This document shows, piece after piece, positions 1-10,676 of a stretch of 64,000 nucleotides of DNA (the stretch's first letter is position 1; every line of letters begins with the position of its first letter). Under the pieces are notes generated by a model. The model saw nothing but the letters and a program-made list of their open reading frames with translations. It was not told the DNA's origin and made no database searches. Source of the DNA: Anadara kagoshimensis. Lineage: Eukaryota; Mollusca; Bivalvia; Arcoida; Arcidae. Location: contig CM037871.1 of the NCBI GenBank assembly GCA_021292105.1, forward strand, positions 18,843,460 through 18,907,459, read 5' to 3'. The position numbers were made by a program, and so were the translations under genes.

Positions 1-1829
1 TTTCAAATGGATGTAACATGGTACTTTTAAACATCACATTTCATTTATTATTTTGTCTGAGCGTTGTCAGCGGTTCATAAAGTTAAGATGGTATGAACCG
101 TGACTATTGTATAGTAAAGACCGATGACAGTAAACAGTTATGAACACATACAAACATACTTTTTTAAAACTTTAGACTGCATCTGTATAAAATATTGCTG
201 GTTTAATTACTACAGACTGGCTTTAACTCTTTCAAATCTCCGAATTACCAAAGTTAAACTTTGTCCATATAGCCTATTTTCTTCATTCCTCATAAGATTG
301 AAAACTTTGTGTTGATAAATAGCTTAAAATCTATCAACTATAACCCAACCGTTTTAAATATTAATAGGTATAATTCATATATCATAAACTGACCTAAATT
401 TAATTCGGAGAAAGAGAAGCCGTTATTTTATACTTCCTCATTTGGACACAGCATGTTATATTTGTTTTAATAATTTTTTGCACTAAATATGTCAACAGAA
501 AAATTAAACCGTGAACATTTTGCACAGTGAACCAAATTATGATAATAAATAACATATAGGTATGCCGATTATTAATACAACCAAATACATTCTACACCCT
601 ATGCATGCATATGTAATCGAAACTAAACACAATAGCGTAAAAAAAACTATGATACATTTCAAGAGACGATCCTCAAACGCCCTTTTGTGGAATAGCAAGT
701 AGACTGGTTACTGATTTGAAATGAAAGCACAAGGCAAAACCTACTTTCACATTTGTCATAATTTGTTTATTTTATTGAACGAGTTTGATTTTGAAAACAA
801 TAAGATACAAAAACTGTTGAAACTTACCTGGAATTTACAAGTATTTACTTTTTGGTAAAATATAAAACTGCTCCACCAACGGAGTCGGATCCCTTGTCTG
901 AAAAAAGAATCCCCGTACTTGATTTTGGATTTTATCCAAATCAATACGTCACCTACTTAATCATAGCCTTTTCAAGTATTTACCTAGATTCAATTCGGAA
1001 AATTTTACTGGTAGACATTTCTTGTAAATTAAAGTCATACACATTACTTCCTTGTAGGTATATAACCCTTTTTTGCCTAATACAATATAAAATGGAAAAG
1101 TAGTTCATATACAGATATGTAAGATGTACCAAAGAAATAAAAAACACATCAAAATATCCCGATATTAGCATAAACTTATAAAAACATTGAGTACAAATAT
1201 TAAAGGCATTTTATACCGTGACATTGTCACTTATAAACATCGTAATACATACATGTAACTATAGATTTTGGAAATAATAAAATGTCTTATATTATTTTCT
1301 TTGTTAAAAGATTCATAATTTATTTGACAAAAATATGGACAGGTGGTCAATGTGTATTCTGTTTGGTTTCTGTTGGATTTTTAAGTACAACCAGTACTTT
1401 CACTTCTTCAAAATCGATATACATGTAATTTCATTCAGTTCGAGACAGTTACTACGATATACTTAACTTGTATTCCTTAAACTTTTGGTAAAAAAAGTAA
1501 AAAAAACTCTTGTTTATGGAGGCGGATTTTGGCAGTTAAGCAAACCTCATATTCTGTCTTGTATTACATCCAAATGAATACCGTCAGAAATCCGACATAT
1601 TCCGGATACAAGTATTAACATGCATAACAAAACCGCATTACTACATTGCAGTATTTCATATAGTACGTAGAGTGCTCAGTTCAAAGTAGAGGTCCGATGT
1701 TCAATTATCGGCATGTTTTGGTCAAATAGTTATTATTCGTTGACCAACCACTCGGCATTCAGTACTGGAGGGTATATGATCTCCAGACATTGGTTCTTCA
1801 GATGAGATCACACAGCGTTGCACTATAAG

Positions 1830-2143
1830 ATATGATTCTATCGGTATGTCCTCTGTAAGTGGGAGGTCGTGGGTTCGATCCCTGGCCCGGTCTGACCCAA
1901 GACTTGAAAGTGGGTAGTGACTGTTCTTTCGCCAAGCACTCGGCATTACGAAATGAAAGTCACGGTTCTTTCGGATGGGAACTTAAAATAAACGAGGTCC
2001 CGTGTCACGGTGGGCTTGGCAATCTAAGGAACCCTGCTGTATAATGCCATCAGCGCAACGCACAGGTTAAATTTCAGCACCTTCGCCTACAGGTGGCGAC
2101 GTCTCGACATAAGTAAATCATTCTTGACTGGGACGTTAAACAC
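1830..2143 (+). mobile_element. SINE family A inserted at the polymerase 5' end (copy 1)
   Basis: A pol III B-box-like GGGTTCGATCCC lies near 1872. It is followed by the family A body (GTGGGTAGTGACTG; AAATAAACGAGGTCCCGTG) and the tail TTGACTGGGACGTTAAAC at about 2125-2143. The same body recurs at 47790, 35570, 43775 and 58016. The tail runs straight into polymerase coding sequence, so polymerase sequence upstream of this point is missing. Confidence 0.8.
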
Positions 2144-4712
2144 AAGCGACACATGCACCACCATGTTAATTTATTTCTATTTTCTAAAGGTGACAAGCGA
2201 CATTACTGTTTAGTTAGAAATTTAAGTCGACTACTAGGTGATAGGACAGCACATCGTTGTGCCACATATTACTGTAATTATTGTCTACATGGTTTTACTT
2301 CTAATAGTCTTCTTGAGCAACATATTCCTTACTGTTCTCCCCATGGCATTCAGAAAACCAGTTTTCCAAAACCAGATCAACAGTGGGTGGAATTCAAAAG
2401 CATTCAGAAACAGTTAAGAGTTCCGTTTATTATTTATGCTGATTTTGAATCTTTTACCAAACCCATTTCTGATTCAAACAATACAACAACAACACCTTTT
2501 CAAATACACGAACCTTCTGGATTTTGCTATAGGGTAGTATGCTCTCAAAATGAACTGTCCAAATCCGCTAAGGTATATAGGGAACCTGATGTTATTGATA
2601 AATTCTTTGGCTGTTTACTTGAAGAAGAACAAAATATTTCAGAAATTTAAAGTCAGGTTAAACCCATGAATCTTACACCCAATGAGGAAAATTTATTCCA
2701 AAATACCGAAACTTGCCATATATGTGAGCAAGTGTTAGGTGCAGATAGGGTACGGGACCATTGTCATTTAACGGGGTAGTTTAGAGGTGCTGCCCATAAT
2801 GGCTGTAACTTTCAGCTTCAATATGGAAAATCAAAGAAAGATGGTAAAGTTGAATTTTACATTCCAGTGGTTTTTCACAACTTAAGATGGTATGACTCTC
2901 ATTTGTTAATGGCTTCAGTCGGAAATTTAAAGATAAAAAGTTAACCTGCATCCCCAACAATATGGAAAAATATATCTCTTTTTCTCTGGGTAATTTGAGA
3001 TTCATTGACTCTCTACAATTCTTTAATGAATCTCTAGAAACTCTAGTAAAAAATTTAGCAAAAGAAGGTTGTTCCAAATTTCAAAATTTACCTAGTCATT
3101 TCCCTGATCCTGGACAGCATAATCTATTACTGAGAAAAGGAGTGTATCCTTATGACTATGTTGCGGGTCCAGATATATTTTAAGAGACAAGTCTCCCAAG
3201 TAAGGAAAATTAATGAAGTTGAGATATCTGACATTGATTATCAGCATGCATACAATGTTTAAAACATTTAATTTGAAATCTTTGGGAGACTATCACGATT
3301 TATATTTAAAAACAGATGTTTTGTTACTAGCAGATGTGTTTGAAAATTTTAGATCAGTGTGTTTGAAAAAATACAAGTTAGATAGTGCTTACTATTATAG
3401 TTCTCCTGGCCTTGCTTGGGATGCCATGTTAAAGAAAACTGGGGTAAAACTGCAATTATTAGATGATATTGACATGGTTTTAATGATAGAGAAAAGTTTA
3501 CGAAGCGGGATATCCATGATCAGTAAAAAAATATGCTAAAGCCAACAATCCACAAGTTCCCGGATTTGACTCCACTCAAAAAACCACTTGGCTAACGTAT
3601 TTTGATAAAAATAACCTGTATGGTGAAAGTATGTCTCAACCACTACCCGAGAAAGATTTTGCTTGGTTAACTTCAGAACAATTGGAGAGGATAGATATTA
3701 CGAATATAGCCGATGATAGCGAGACTGGTTATATACTAGAAGTTGATTTAGAATATCCCCCACACCTACACGCCATACATTTTGATTATTCTTTAGCTCC
3801 AGTGACAATGACTGTTACTGATGACATGCTATCAAATTATACTAAAAACTTAAAGGAAAAATTAGGATTAAAGGGGAAATCGTCCAAAAGCTTGTCCCAA
3901 ATTTATATCATAAAACCACCTATGTACTTCACTATAGAAATTTAAAGTATTATTTGTCTCATGATTTGAAATTAACAAGAGTACATAGGGCTATCGAATT
4001 TACACAATCTACCTGGCTAAAACCATATATAGATTTCAATCCAGAAGAAAGAAAACAAGCCAAAATGATTTCGAAAAGATTTTTTTTTAAATTAATGAAT
4101 AATTCTGTCTTTGGAAAATGTATGGAGAATATGCGCAAACGTGTCAACGTAGAACTTGTGACAACTAAACGACAGCAAAACCAAATTTTCAGTCTTTTAA
4201 AATATTCAATGATGATTTGGTTGGAGTTCATTTGAAAAGAGTTAACATTATCATGAATAGGCCTATATATGCAGGATTTTGCATATTAGACTTATCCAAA
4301 AAATTTCTATGTATCAGTTTCATTATGATTTTATAAAGGAAAAATATGGTAGTAAAGCTTCTTTACTTTACACAGATACTGATAGTACTTTATATGAAAT
4401 TGAAACTGAAAATATTTATCAGGATATGTTTAACCATTCTAATGAGTTTGATACAAGTAATTATCCTAAAGATCACTTTATAGTTTAATGTATGATAATG
4501 AATCTAAATTGACACATAAATGTACTGCCAAAGGAATTAAAAGGTGTGTTGTAGAGCGGCAGTTGAAACATGATTTATATAAAGAATGTCTATTCAAAGA
4601 ATGTTCTTTAAATCATAGTATGAATTCGATACGCAGTTATAATCATCAATTGTATTGCGTCACATTGAATAAAACGAGCCTTTCCCCCTATGATGATAAA
4701 CGTTATGTTTAA
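2144..4712 (+). pseudogene. polB: Protein-primed type family B DNA polymerase, broken (copy 1)
   Basis: Replicative DNA polymerase of a Maverick/Polinton (adintovirus-like) element. Motifs appear in the expected order but in several frames: a Cys/His cluster (YCNYCLHGF) near 2270-2336, exonuclease motif YADFES at 2435-2452, an endonuclease-VII-like CHIC...HCH cluster at about 2715-2810, TDVLLLADVFENFR near 3310-3352, polymerase motif A (YFDKNNLYG) at 3598, motif B (KLMNNSVFGK) near 4090-4120 and motif C (LLYTDTDS) at 4363-4386. Open pieces are 2153-2650, 2962-3183, 3213-3539, 3631-3945, 3954-4235, 4279-4488 and 4488-4712. Stops at 2648 and about 2779 are shared with copy 2; other breaks are private single-base indels. 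The N-terminus is replaced by a SINE. Function is inferred from motifs, and the gene is not expected to work. Confidence 0.88.
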
Positions 4713-5249
4713 GATTCTGGAATAGATACTTTAGTTCATGGTCATAAAGACATACACAATCATGTATAATTTATATTATGTTGTTACTTGTAAGCTATTT
4801 GAAATGTATTTATATAATAAAAAGGTATTTGAATATATAATTGTTGTTGTTTATAAGTTGTCTTGAAGTTGAATAAGATATGAAAGCATACAGTTCAAGA
4901 TTATTTCATTTTAAATGCCACAACCGTTAGTGCGCGAGTACCTGGAATGAAGGCAAACTTGCCTCCAGTGAGACTAGATCCTTCAGAAGAAGTTGAATTG
5001 TATGTCTACTAACATACCAGTCAGAATTATTTCACTTGCATCTGTTTTAGATTGACGTAAATGTATAGTAGTACAGTAAGCCTATTTACCCCTTCTGTTC
5101 CGATTGAGATTGTAACTCTCGTACATCTCTTTAGAAATGTACATAGTAAACCAACAAAGACAAGTTTAAGCTTTATTTACAATTTATTCTCCCCGTCATG
5201 AGTTACAATAGGTCGGGGAACTATCCTACTGTAACATTATAAAATAATC
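4713..5249. other. Spacer between convergent polymerase and ATPase genes (copy 1)
   Basis: AT-rich, with an AATAAA-type signal near 4816 that could terminate the + strand polymerase transcript. I see no capsid, protease or other Polinton gene here. Copy 2 has the same spacer at 13239-13775, virtually identical. Confidence 0.5.
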
Positions 5250-5402
5250 TCAATCTTCGTCTATATACTTATCATCACCATCATCGTCGCTGTCTGAAGC
5301 CTCATCGTCGGAGTCATATGCTGCATCCTCGAAAAGAGGGTCAAACATGGTTTTGTGTTTTCTAAGTACTCTTGACACGGCAGTTTCTATATCAACGTCC
5401 AT
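5250..5402 (-). CDS. Small acidic ORF overlapping the ATPase stop (copy 1)
   Basis: A 50-codon ORF from an ATG at 5400-5402 to a TGA at 5250-5252. Its start overlaps the last codons of the ATPase frame by 16 bases in another frame. The N-terminal half is basic or amphipathic (VSRVLRKHK) and the C-terminal half is strongly acidic (DSDDEASDSDDDGDD). The ORF is preserved in copy 2. It may be a separate small protein, or the true acidic C-terminus of the ATPase after a one-base shift at a GGG run; the sequence cannot decide. I do not recognise a family. Confidence 0.5.
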   Translation of the reverse strand: MDVDIETAVSRVLRKHKTMFDPLFEDAAYDSDDEASDSDDDGDDKYIDED

Positions 5403-6454
5403 CCCATTGCTTTCTCGAAATGCTGAATAAAGTATTCACTCTTTCTCGGATACATTTGTCTAGCTAAAGTTTGAACACTCTGTTTATCTATGGGGTTATT
5501 AAACAGCACCAAGTAGTGGCAGTTTCTTCTTTGTGTGGGGTCTTTGTTAAAATATAAATTCTGATTGATAACAATAATGGAAACGTTTCTATGGTGACTG
5601 CCTTCGGTAAACAAATCATATAAACGCGGGTCTTTGACAGACATCAGATCATCTATCACCAATAAATTTCTCACATTTGGATTAATGAAACTGTCTTTAT
5701 CCAATTCCAATGGAATACCCTCAAAGAATTCGACAGGAGGATAAACTGACTGGCGAATAACATAATATAACGGTTGCCATCGTCTATAAAGCCATATGAT
5801 TCTTTGCGGCGCAGGTTGAATTCTGGTATCTTGAAGTAAATTGGTGATCAAGTTGGTTTTACCACACCCCGTTGGACCTGATGTAATGCATGTAAAAGGG
5901 TGTTTGAGTATTAATTCTTGATCTTGTCCAAATGCTTCACTTCTCTGTGGTGGTGGTGGTGGTGTGGTGGTGAGATACTTCACTTCTCTGTGGTGTTGGG
6001 TGGTGAGATATTTCACTTCTAGTGGTGGTGGAGATACTTCACTTCTTGGTGGTGGTGGTGGTGGTGGTGGTGGTGAGATACTTCACTTCTCTGTGGTGGT
6101 GGAGATATTTCACTTCTCTGTGGTGGTGGTGGTGGAGATACTTCACTTCTTGGTGGTGGTGGTGGTGGTGGTGGTGGTGAAGATACTTCACTTCTCTGTG
6201 GTGTGGAGATACTTCACTTCTCTGTGGTAGTGGTGGAGATATTTCACTTCTCGGTGTGGTGGTGGTGGTGGTGGTGGTGGTGGTGGTGGTGGTGGTGGTG
6301 GTGGTGGATACGCTTGACTGATTTGTGGTGGATATGCTTCATTGAGTTTAGAATGTTGTGATTCTTTTCTCTGGTGTGCACTTCGAATATGTCTAAGTAA
6401 GGCATCTTTTCTTGAAAACTTTTTACAGCAAACATAACACGATGTTGACTCCAT
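5387..6454 (-). CDS. A32-like packaging ATPase with N-terminal C2H2 finger (copy 1)
   Basis: Genome-packaging type P-loop ATPase of Maverick/Polinton elements, presumed to drive DNA translocation into capsids. It starts at a true ATG (6452-6454). Residues 6-27 form a C2H2 finger (CYVCCKKF...HIRSAH), followed by a Pro/His-rich low-complexity linker with REVKYL repeats. The ATPase domain follows with Walker A GPTGCGKT (5855-5878) and Walker B LLVIDD (5648-5665), ending EKAMGWTLI. The ATPase part is open from 6016 to 5387. The linker is not in one frame because of a (CCA)n-type minisatellite, so the full protein is probably disrupted, unless the repeat was mis-sequenced. It sits between the integrase and the acidic ORF, both on -. 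Assigning finger and ATPase to one gene follows related elements and the lack of any start near the ATPase; that is inference. Confidence 0.75.
5940..6310. repeat. (GGT)n-AGATACTTCACTTCT minisatellite inside the ATPase gene (copy 1)
   Basis: About ten units, each a variable (GGT)n tract followed by AGATA(C/T)TTCACTTCTCTGT, end in a pure (GGT)n run at about 6257-6306. Read on -, it gives REVKYL separated by His or Pro runs depending on frame. Unit number and tract length differ from copy 2. Confidence 0.85.
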
Positions 6455-6497
6455 GGTGATTACTTCTAAAATGAAGACCGAATATGAAAACAGCCCT

Positions 6498-7612
6498 TTA
6501 TATATCGTTCAGGTCTGAATCTGGAATCCACGAATTAAATTTGTTGGGCCACTGATACCACTTTACATATACTTCTAGTACTCCCATGCGTGTACGTCGC
6601 TTAAGTACTTTCTCCACTTTCCACAGATCTTCCGGGTTTTTATGTACTTTCTGTAGCTCACTTTCAAAGAAAGATCCTTCTATAGGCTCATTATTAAAGT
6701 CTGTTATCTTATAAACTGGAATAGTTTGTCTCCAAAATCGTTTCCATATGCGGAACACTTCATGACTCCATTTCTCTTCATAATCCTTCTTGAAAGCGTG
6801 TCGTAGCTGATTGATTTTAACTAGATCTCCCACTGTAAACTTGAATTTTTTGACCGGTTTAGATTTTCGCTCTATTTTTATAGTCTGAGGTCTCTTATCC
6901 ATGTGCATGTATTTCCATAGCTGGGCTTCATTTTCTTCATTTACTGCAGCTGGACTTAGACCATTTAGAGCTGAATGTACGCTGTGGTTATAGTTATAAA
7001 CCAGGCTAGGTAATAGATCTATGAACCGGTGGGTTGGATTATGTGAAAAGTATCTATACATCATAGAAGTGAGAGTTCGAATGACTCTTTCCGCGTATGC
7101 TGCTTTAGATATGCTACCGCTAATAATCTGTGTAATATGATTCTGTTTTAAATATTTCTGAAGAAGGGCATTTTTGAATTCCGAGCCGTAGTCGGATCTC
7201 AGTTTTTTTTGGTTTTCTACCCTCTGATATAATGGTTTCGAATGCCGACAGGGTTGACGATGCAGATGTATTTTTCATAGGTACTACCCATAGATATCTA
7301 GAAAAATATCAATCACTACTAACCAGTAACGCATAGATCATTGTATTTAGCCAAATTACTAACATCGGCTAAATCGGTATCGCATAATGTATCTATCCCG
7401 TCTGATATGACTCTCAATCGTTTAAATTTTGTTTTCAGAGGTCTATGTAAAGAATAACTGTCTTAATCTTGAAGCCATTTTTTTACTTCATATAAGGATA
7501 CTTTATAGTTTTGAGATTTCAACAGCTGATATAATTTGGTCGTGCCTCGAAAACCTGCTGGCTGTTTGGGATCAAAATATACGTTTGATATAAATTCCTT
7601 CCAGTCTGACAT
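6498..7612 (-). pseudogene. Retrovirus-like integrase with chromodomain, broken (copy 1)
   Basis: Maverick/Polinton c-integrase, a DDE recombinase that would insert the element. It begins at an ATG (7610-7612; MSDWKEF). The catalytic core has first Asp in a WDTDLADV-like segment, second Asp in SDYGSEF (about 7165-7185) and Glu in AERVIRTL (about 7090). The 188-codon C-terminal part is open (6498-7064) and ends in a chromodomain (VEKVL...VYVKWYQW...SWIPDSDL), a targeting module known in such integrases. Breaks are a TAA near 7465 private to this copy, a missing base near 7337, and a frameshift at an A8 run (T8 at about 7202-7209 on +) that copy 2 shares. The overall length is not a multiple of three. 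Confidence 0.87.
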
Positions 7613-7856
7613 GTTTACCCTATCTACTTATATTTGTTAATAAAAAAACATTATAATATAATAGCTGTTATATTAATCATTTAAAACAGCTGCTCTTAAT
7701 AATAAGAACCAATCAGCGAACATTTAAATGGAAAGACCTGTTTAAAAAATAGCTACTGAAAATCTCCAATCGATATACCGGCATGCTTAGACTCGATAAC
7801 TTCACGGTCGGGGCGATCCCCCATAGGTTTACATAAGACCCTCATTGATCCTCACT
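7613..7856. other. AT-rich spacer upstream of the integrase (copy 1)
   Basis: Would contain any promoter for the - strand integrase/ATPase side. Nothing specific is recognisable beyond AT-richness and an inverted AGCTGTTATATTAATCATTT-type stretch. The copy 2 counterpart is 16121-16363. Confidence 0.35.
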
Positions 7857-8044
7857 GATTAAGGATCTCCCATTATAAAGCATTAAGGCGTAGAACCCCC
7901 ATTTTCTAATCATCATCATGATTGAGGATCTCCCATTATAAAGCATTAAGGCGTAGAACCCCATTTCCTAATCATCATCATGATTGAGGATCTCCCATTA
8001 TAAAGCATTAAGGCGTAGAACCCCCATTTCCTAATCATCATACC
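7857..8044. repeat. 63-bp VNTR, three units (copy 1)
   Basis: Units begin GATTGAGGATCTCCCATTAT and end TTTCCTAATCATCATCAT, starting at 7857, 7920 and 7982; one unit lost a C in its C-run. Confidence 0.95.
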
Positions 8045-8127
8045 TTAATTGGTCCCTCTACAGGAACTTTTTACTAAGAAGCATGCCACTTGCAAATGAA
8101 TCGTTGATTTAGAAAAATTGCAAGACA

Positions 8128-8370
8128 TATTTGGCTGTTATCACAATATTGTTGATAAGCATAATGTATCTTTATCCAAAATCATCGTGGATATTATTAA
8201 TGCTCCATAGTTCCATGTTCATTTTATTTAAAATTTCGATTTTCCGCATGGCGAGAGAAGCTAGCCAAAAGGTGGTGCTTACCCTTTTGGAGCAATCGGC
8301 TTCACCTATCTGGTGGAAGTTCAGATGTTCAGTAGTTCAATCGTTCTCGAGTTTTTTTATTCCTTCTTTT
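8128..8370 (+). mobile_element. Old, diverged retroelement 3' end (copy 2 flank)
   Basis: Reads as a decayed version of the RT-element 3' end seen at 61490 and 63440. The C-terminal coding remnant (HNIVDK) and its stop near TCCATAG are recognisable, then a non-coding tail with GGTGGTGCTTACCCTTTTGG and TCTGGTGGAAGTTCA. It is part of the tandem unit, so it predates the duplication. Confidence 0.6.
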
Positions 8371-8481
8371 TATAACTGTGATTTTAACACAAAACCCTCT
8401 TTTAATTTGTTAACACAAAACTCACGAGCCCTTATGGTTGAAAAGAATTTTCTCTTTGGTACGCTACCCAAACCAAACTCC

Positions 8482-8518
8482 ACACACACACACACACGCA
8501 CACACACACACACACATA
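8482..8518. repeat. (CA)n microsatellite in the unit flank
   Basis: (CA)n interrupted by CG. The homologous tract at about 17114-17150 is shorter and interrupted by TACA. Confidence 0.9.
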
Positions 8519-10367
8519 TTTACATACGATCTAGGACCGAGCTCAAGAACATTTCAAATGGATGTAACATGGTACTTTTAAACATCACATTTCATTTATT
8601 ATTTTGTCTGAGCGTTGTCAGCGGTTCATAAAGTTAAGATGGTATGAACCGTGACTATTGTATAGTAAAGACCGATGACAGTAAACAGTTATGAACACAT
8701 ACAAACATACTTTTTTAAAACTTTAGACTGCATCTGTATAAAATATTGCTGGTTTAATTACTACAGACTGGCTTTAACTCTTTCAAATCTCCGAATTACC
8801 AAAGTTAAACTTTGTCCATATAGCCTATTTTCTTCATTCCTCATAAGATTGAAAACTTTGTGTTGATAAATAGCTTAAAATCTATCAACTATAACCCAAC
8901 CGTTTTAAATATTAATAGGTATAATTCATATATCATAAACTGACCTAAATTTAATTCGGAGAAAGAGAAGCCGTTATTTTATACTTCCTCATTGGACACA
9001 GCATGTTATATTTGTTTTAATAATTTTTTGCACTAAATATGTCAACAGAAAAATTAAACCGTGAACATTTTGCACAGTGAACCAAATTATGATAATAAAT
9101 AACATATAGGTATGCCGATTATTAATACAACCAAATACATTCTACACCCTATGCATGCATATGTAATCGAAACTAACACAATAGCGTAAAAAAAACTATG
9201 ATACATTTCAAGAGACGATCCTCAAACGCCCTTTTGTGGAATAGCAAGTAGACTGGTTACTGATTTGAAATGAAAGCACAAGGCAAAACCTACTTTCACA
9301 TTTGTCATAATTTGTTTATTTTATTGAACGAGTTTGATTTTGAAAACAATAAGATACAAAACTGTTGAAACTTACCTGGAATTTACAAGTATTTACTTTT
9401 TGGTAAAATATAAAACTGCTCCACCAACGGAGTCGGATCCCTTGTCTGAAAAAAGAATCCCCGTACTTGATTTTGGATTTTATCCAAATCAATACGTCAC
9501 CTACTTAATCATAGCCTTTCAAGTATTTACCTAGATTCAATTCGGAAAATTTTACTGGTAGACATTTCTTGTAAATTAAAGTCATACACATTACTTCCTT
9601 GTAGGTATAACCCTTTTTTGCCTAATACAATTAAAATGGAAAAGTAGTTCATATACAGATATGTAAGATGTACCAAGAAATAAAAAACACATCAAAATAT
9701 CCCGATATTAGCATAAACTTATAAAAACATTGAGTACAAATATTAAAGGCATTTTATACCGTGACATTGTCACTTATAAAATCGTAATACATACATGTAA
9801 CTATAGATTTTGGAAATATAAAATGTCTTATATTATTTTCTTTGTTAAAAGATTCATAATTTATTTGACAAAAATATGGACAGGTGGTCAATGTGTATTC
9901 TGTTTGGTTTCTGTTGGATTTTTAAGTACAACCAGTACTTTCACTTCTTCAAAATCGATATACATGTAATTTCATTCAGTTCGAGACAGTTACTACGATA
10001 TACTTAACTTGTATTCCTTAAACTTTTGGTAAAAAAAGTAAAAAAACTCTTGTTTATGGAGGGGATTTTGGCAGTTAAGCAAACCTCATATTCTGTCTTG
10101 TATTACATCCAAATGAATACCGTCAGAAATCCGAATATTCCGGATACAAGTATTAACATGCATACAAAACCGCATTACTACATTGCAGTATTTCATATAG
10201 TACGTAGAGTGCTAGTTCAAAGTAGAGGTCCCGATGTTCAATTATCGGCATGTTTTGGTCAAATAGTTATTATTCGTTGACCAACCACTCGGCATTCAGT
10301 ACTGGAGGGTATATGATCTCCAGACATTGGTTCTTCAGATGAGATCACACAGCGTTGCACTATAAGA

Positions 10368-10676
10368 TATGATTCTATCGGTATGTCCTCTGTAAGTGGG
10401 AGGTCGTGGGTTCGATCCTGGCCCGGTCTGACCCAAGACTTGAAAGTGGGTAGTGACTGTTCTTTCGCCAAGCACTCGGCATTACGAAATGAAAGTCACG
10501 GTTCTTTCGATGGAACTTAAATAAACGAGGTCCCGTGTCACGGTGGGCTTGGCAATCTAAGGAACCCTGCTGTATAATGCATCAGCGCAAACGCACAGGT
10601 TAAATTTCAGCACCTTCGCCTACAGGTGGCGACGTCTCGACATAGTAAATCATTCTTGACTGGGGACGTTAAACAC
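10368..10676 (+). mobile_element. SINE family A at the polymerase 5' end (copy 2)
   Basis: Counterpart of the copy 1 SINE at the identical position relative to the polymerase. The insertion therefore predates the tandem duplication. It carries several single-base indels against copy 1 (for example GATCCTGG for GATCCCTGG). Confidence 0.8.

Larger units (their letters stand above)
1..8551. mobile_element. Tandem 8.6-kb unit, copy 1 (Maverick/Polinton remnant, phase set by window start)
   Basis: The whole stretch recurs almost identically about 8.55 kb downstream. In order it holds non-coding flank (1 to about 1830), a SINE, a broken family B DNA polymerase on +, a spacer, then a small acidic ORF, an ATPase and an integrase on -, a 63-bp VNTR and renewed flank. 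PolB plus packaging ATPase plus retroviral-type integrase is the Maverick/Polinton signature. The true left end of the unit lies outside the window or cannot be placed, because the same sequence precedes each copy. Bases 1-1830 contain no gene I can support; the short ORFs there are AT-rich and unlike any family I know. Confidence 0.85.

Noticed and set aside
124..315. 63-codon ORF repeated identically at 8675 and, diverged, at 17303
   Set aside because: Its repetition is explained by the tandem unit; the peptide is AT-driven and has in-frame changes without a pattern of constraint or a recognisable domain.
5964..6454. Poly-His, poly-Val, poly-Trp and poly-Gly ORFs on both strands (also 14444-14960)
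   Set aside because: Translations of the (GGT)n minisatellite in alternative frames.
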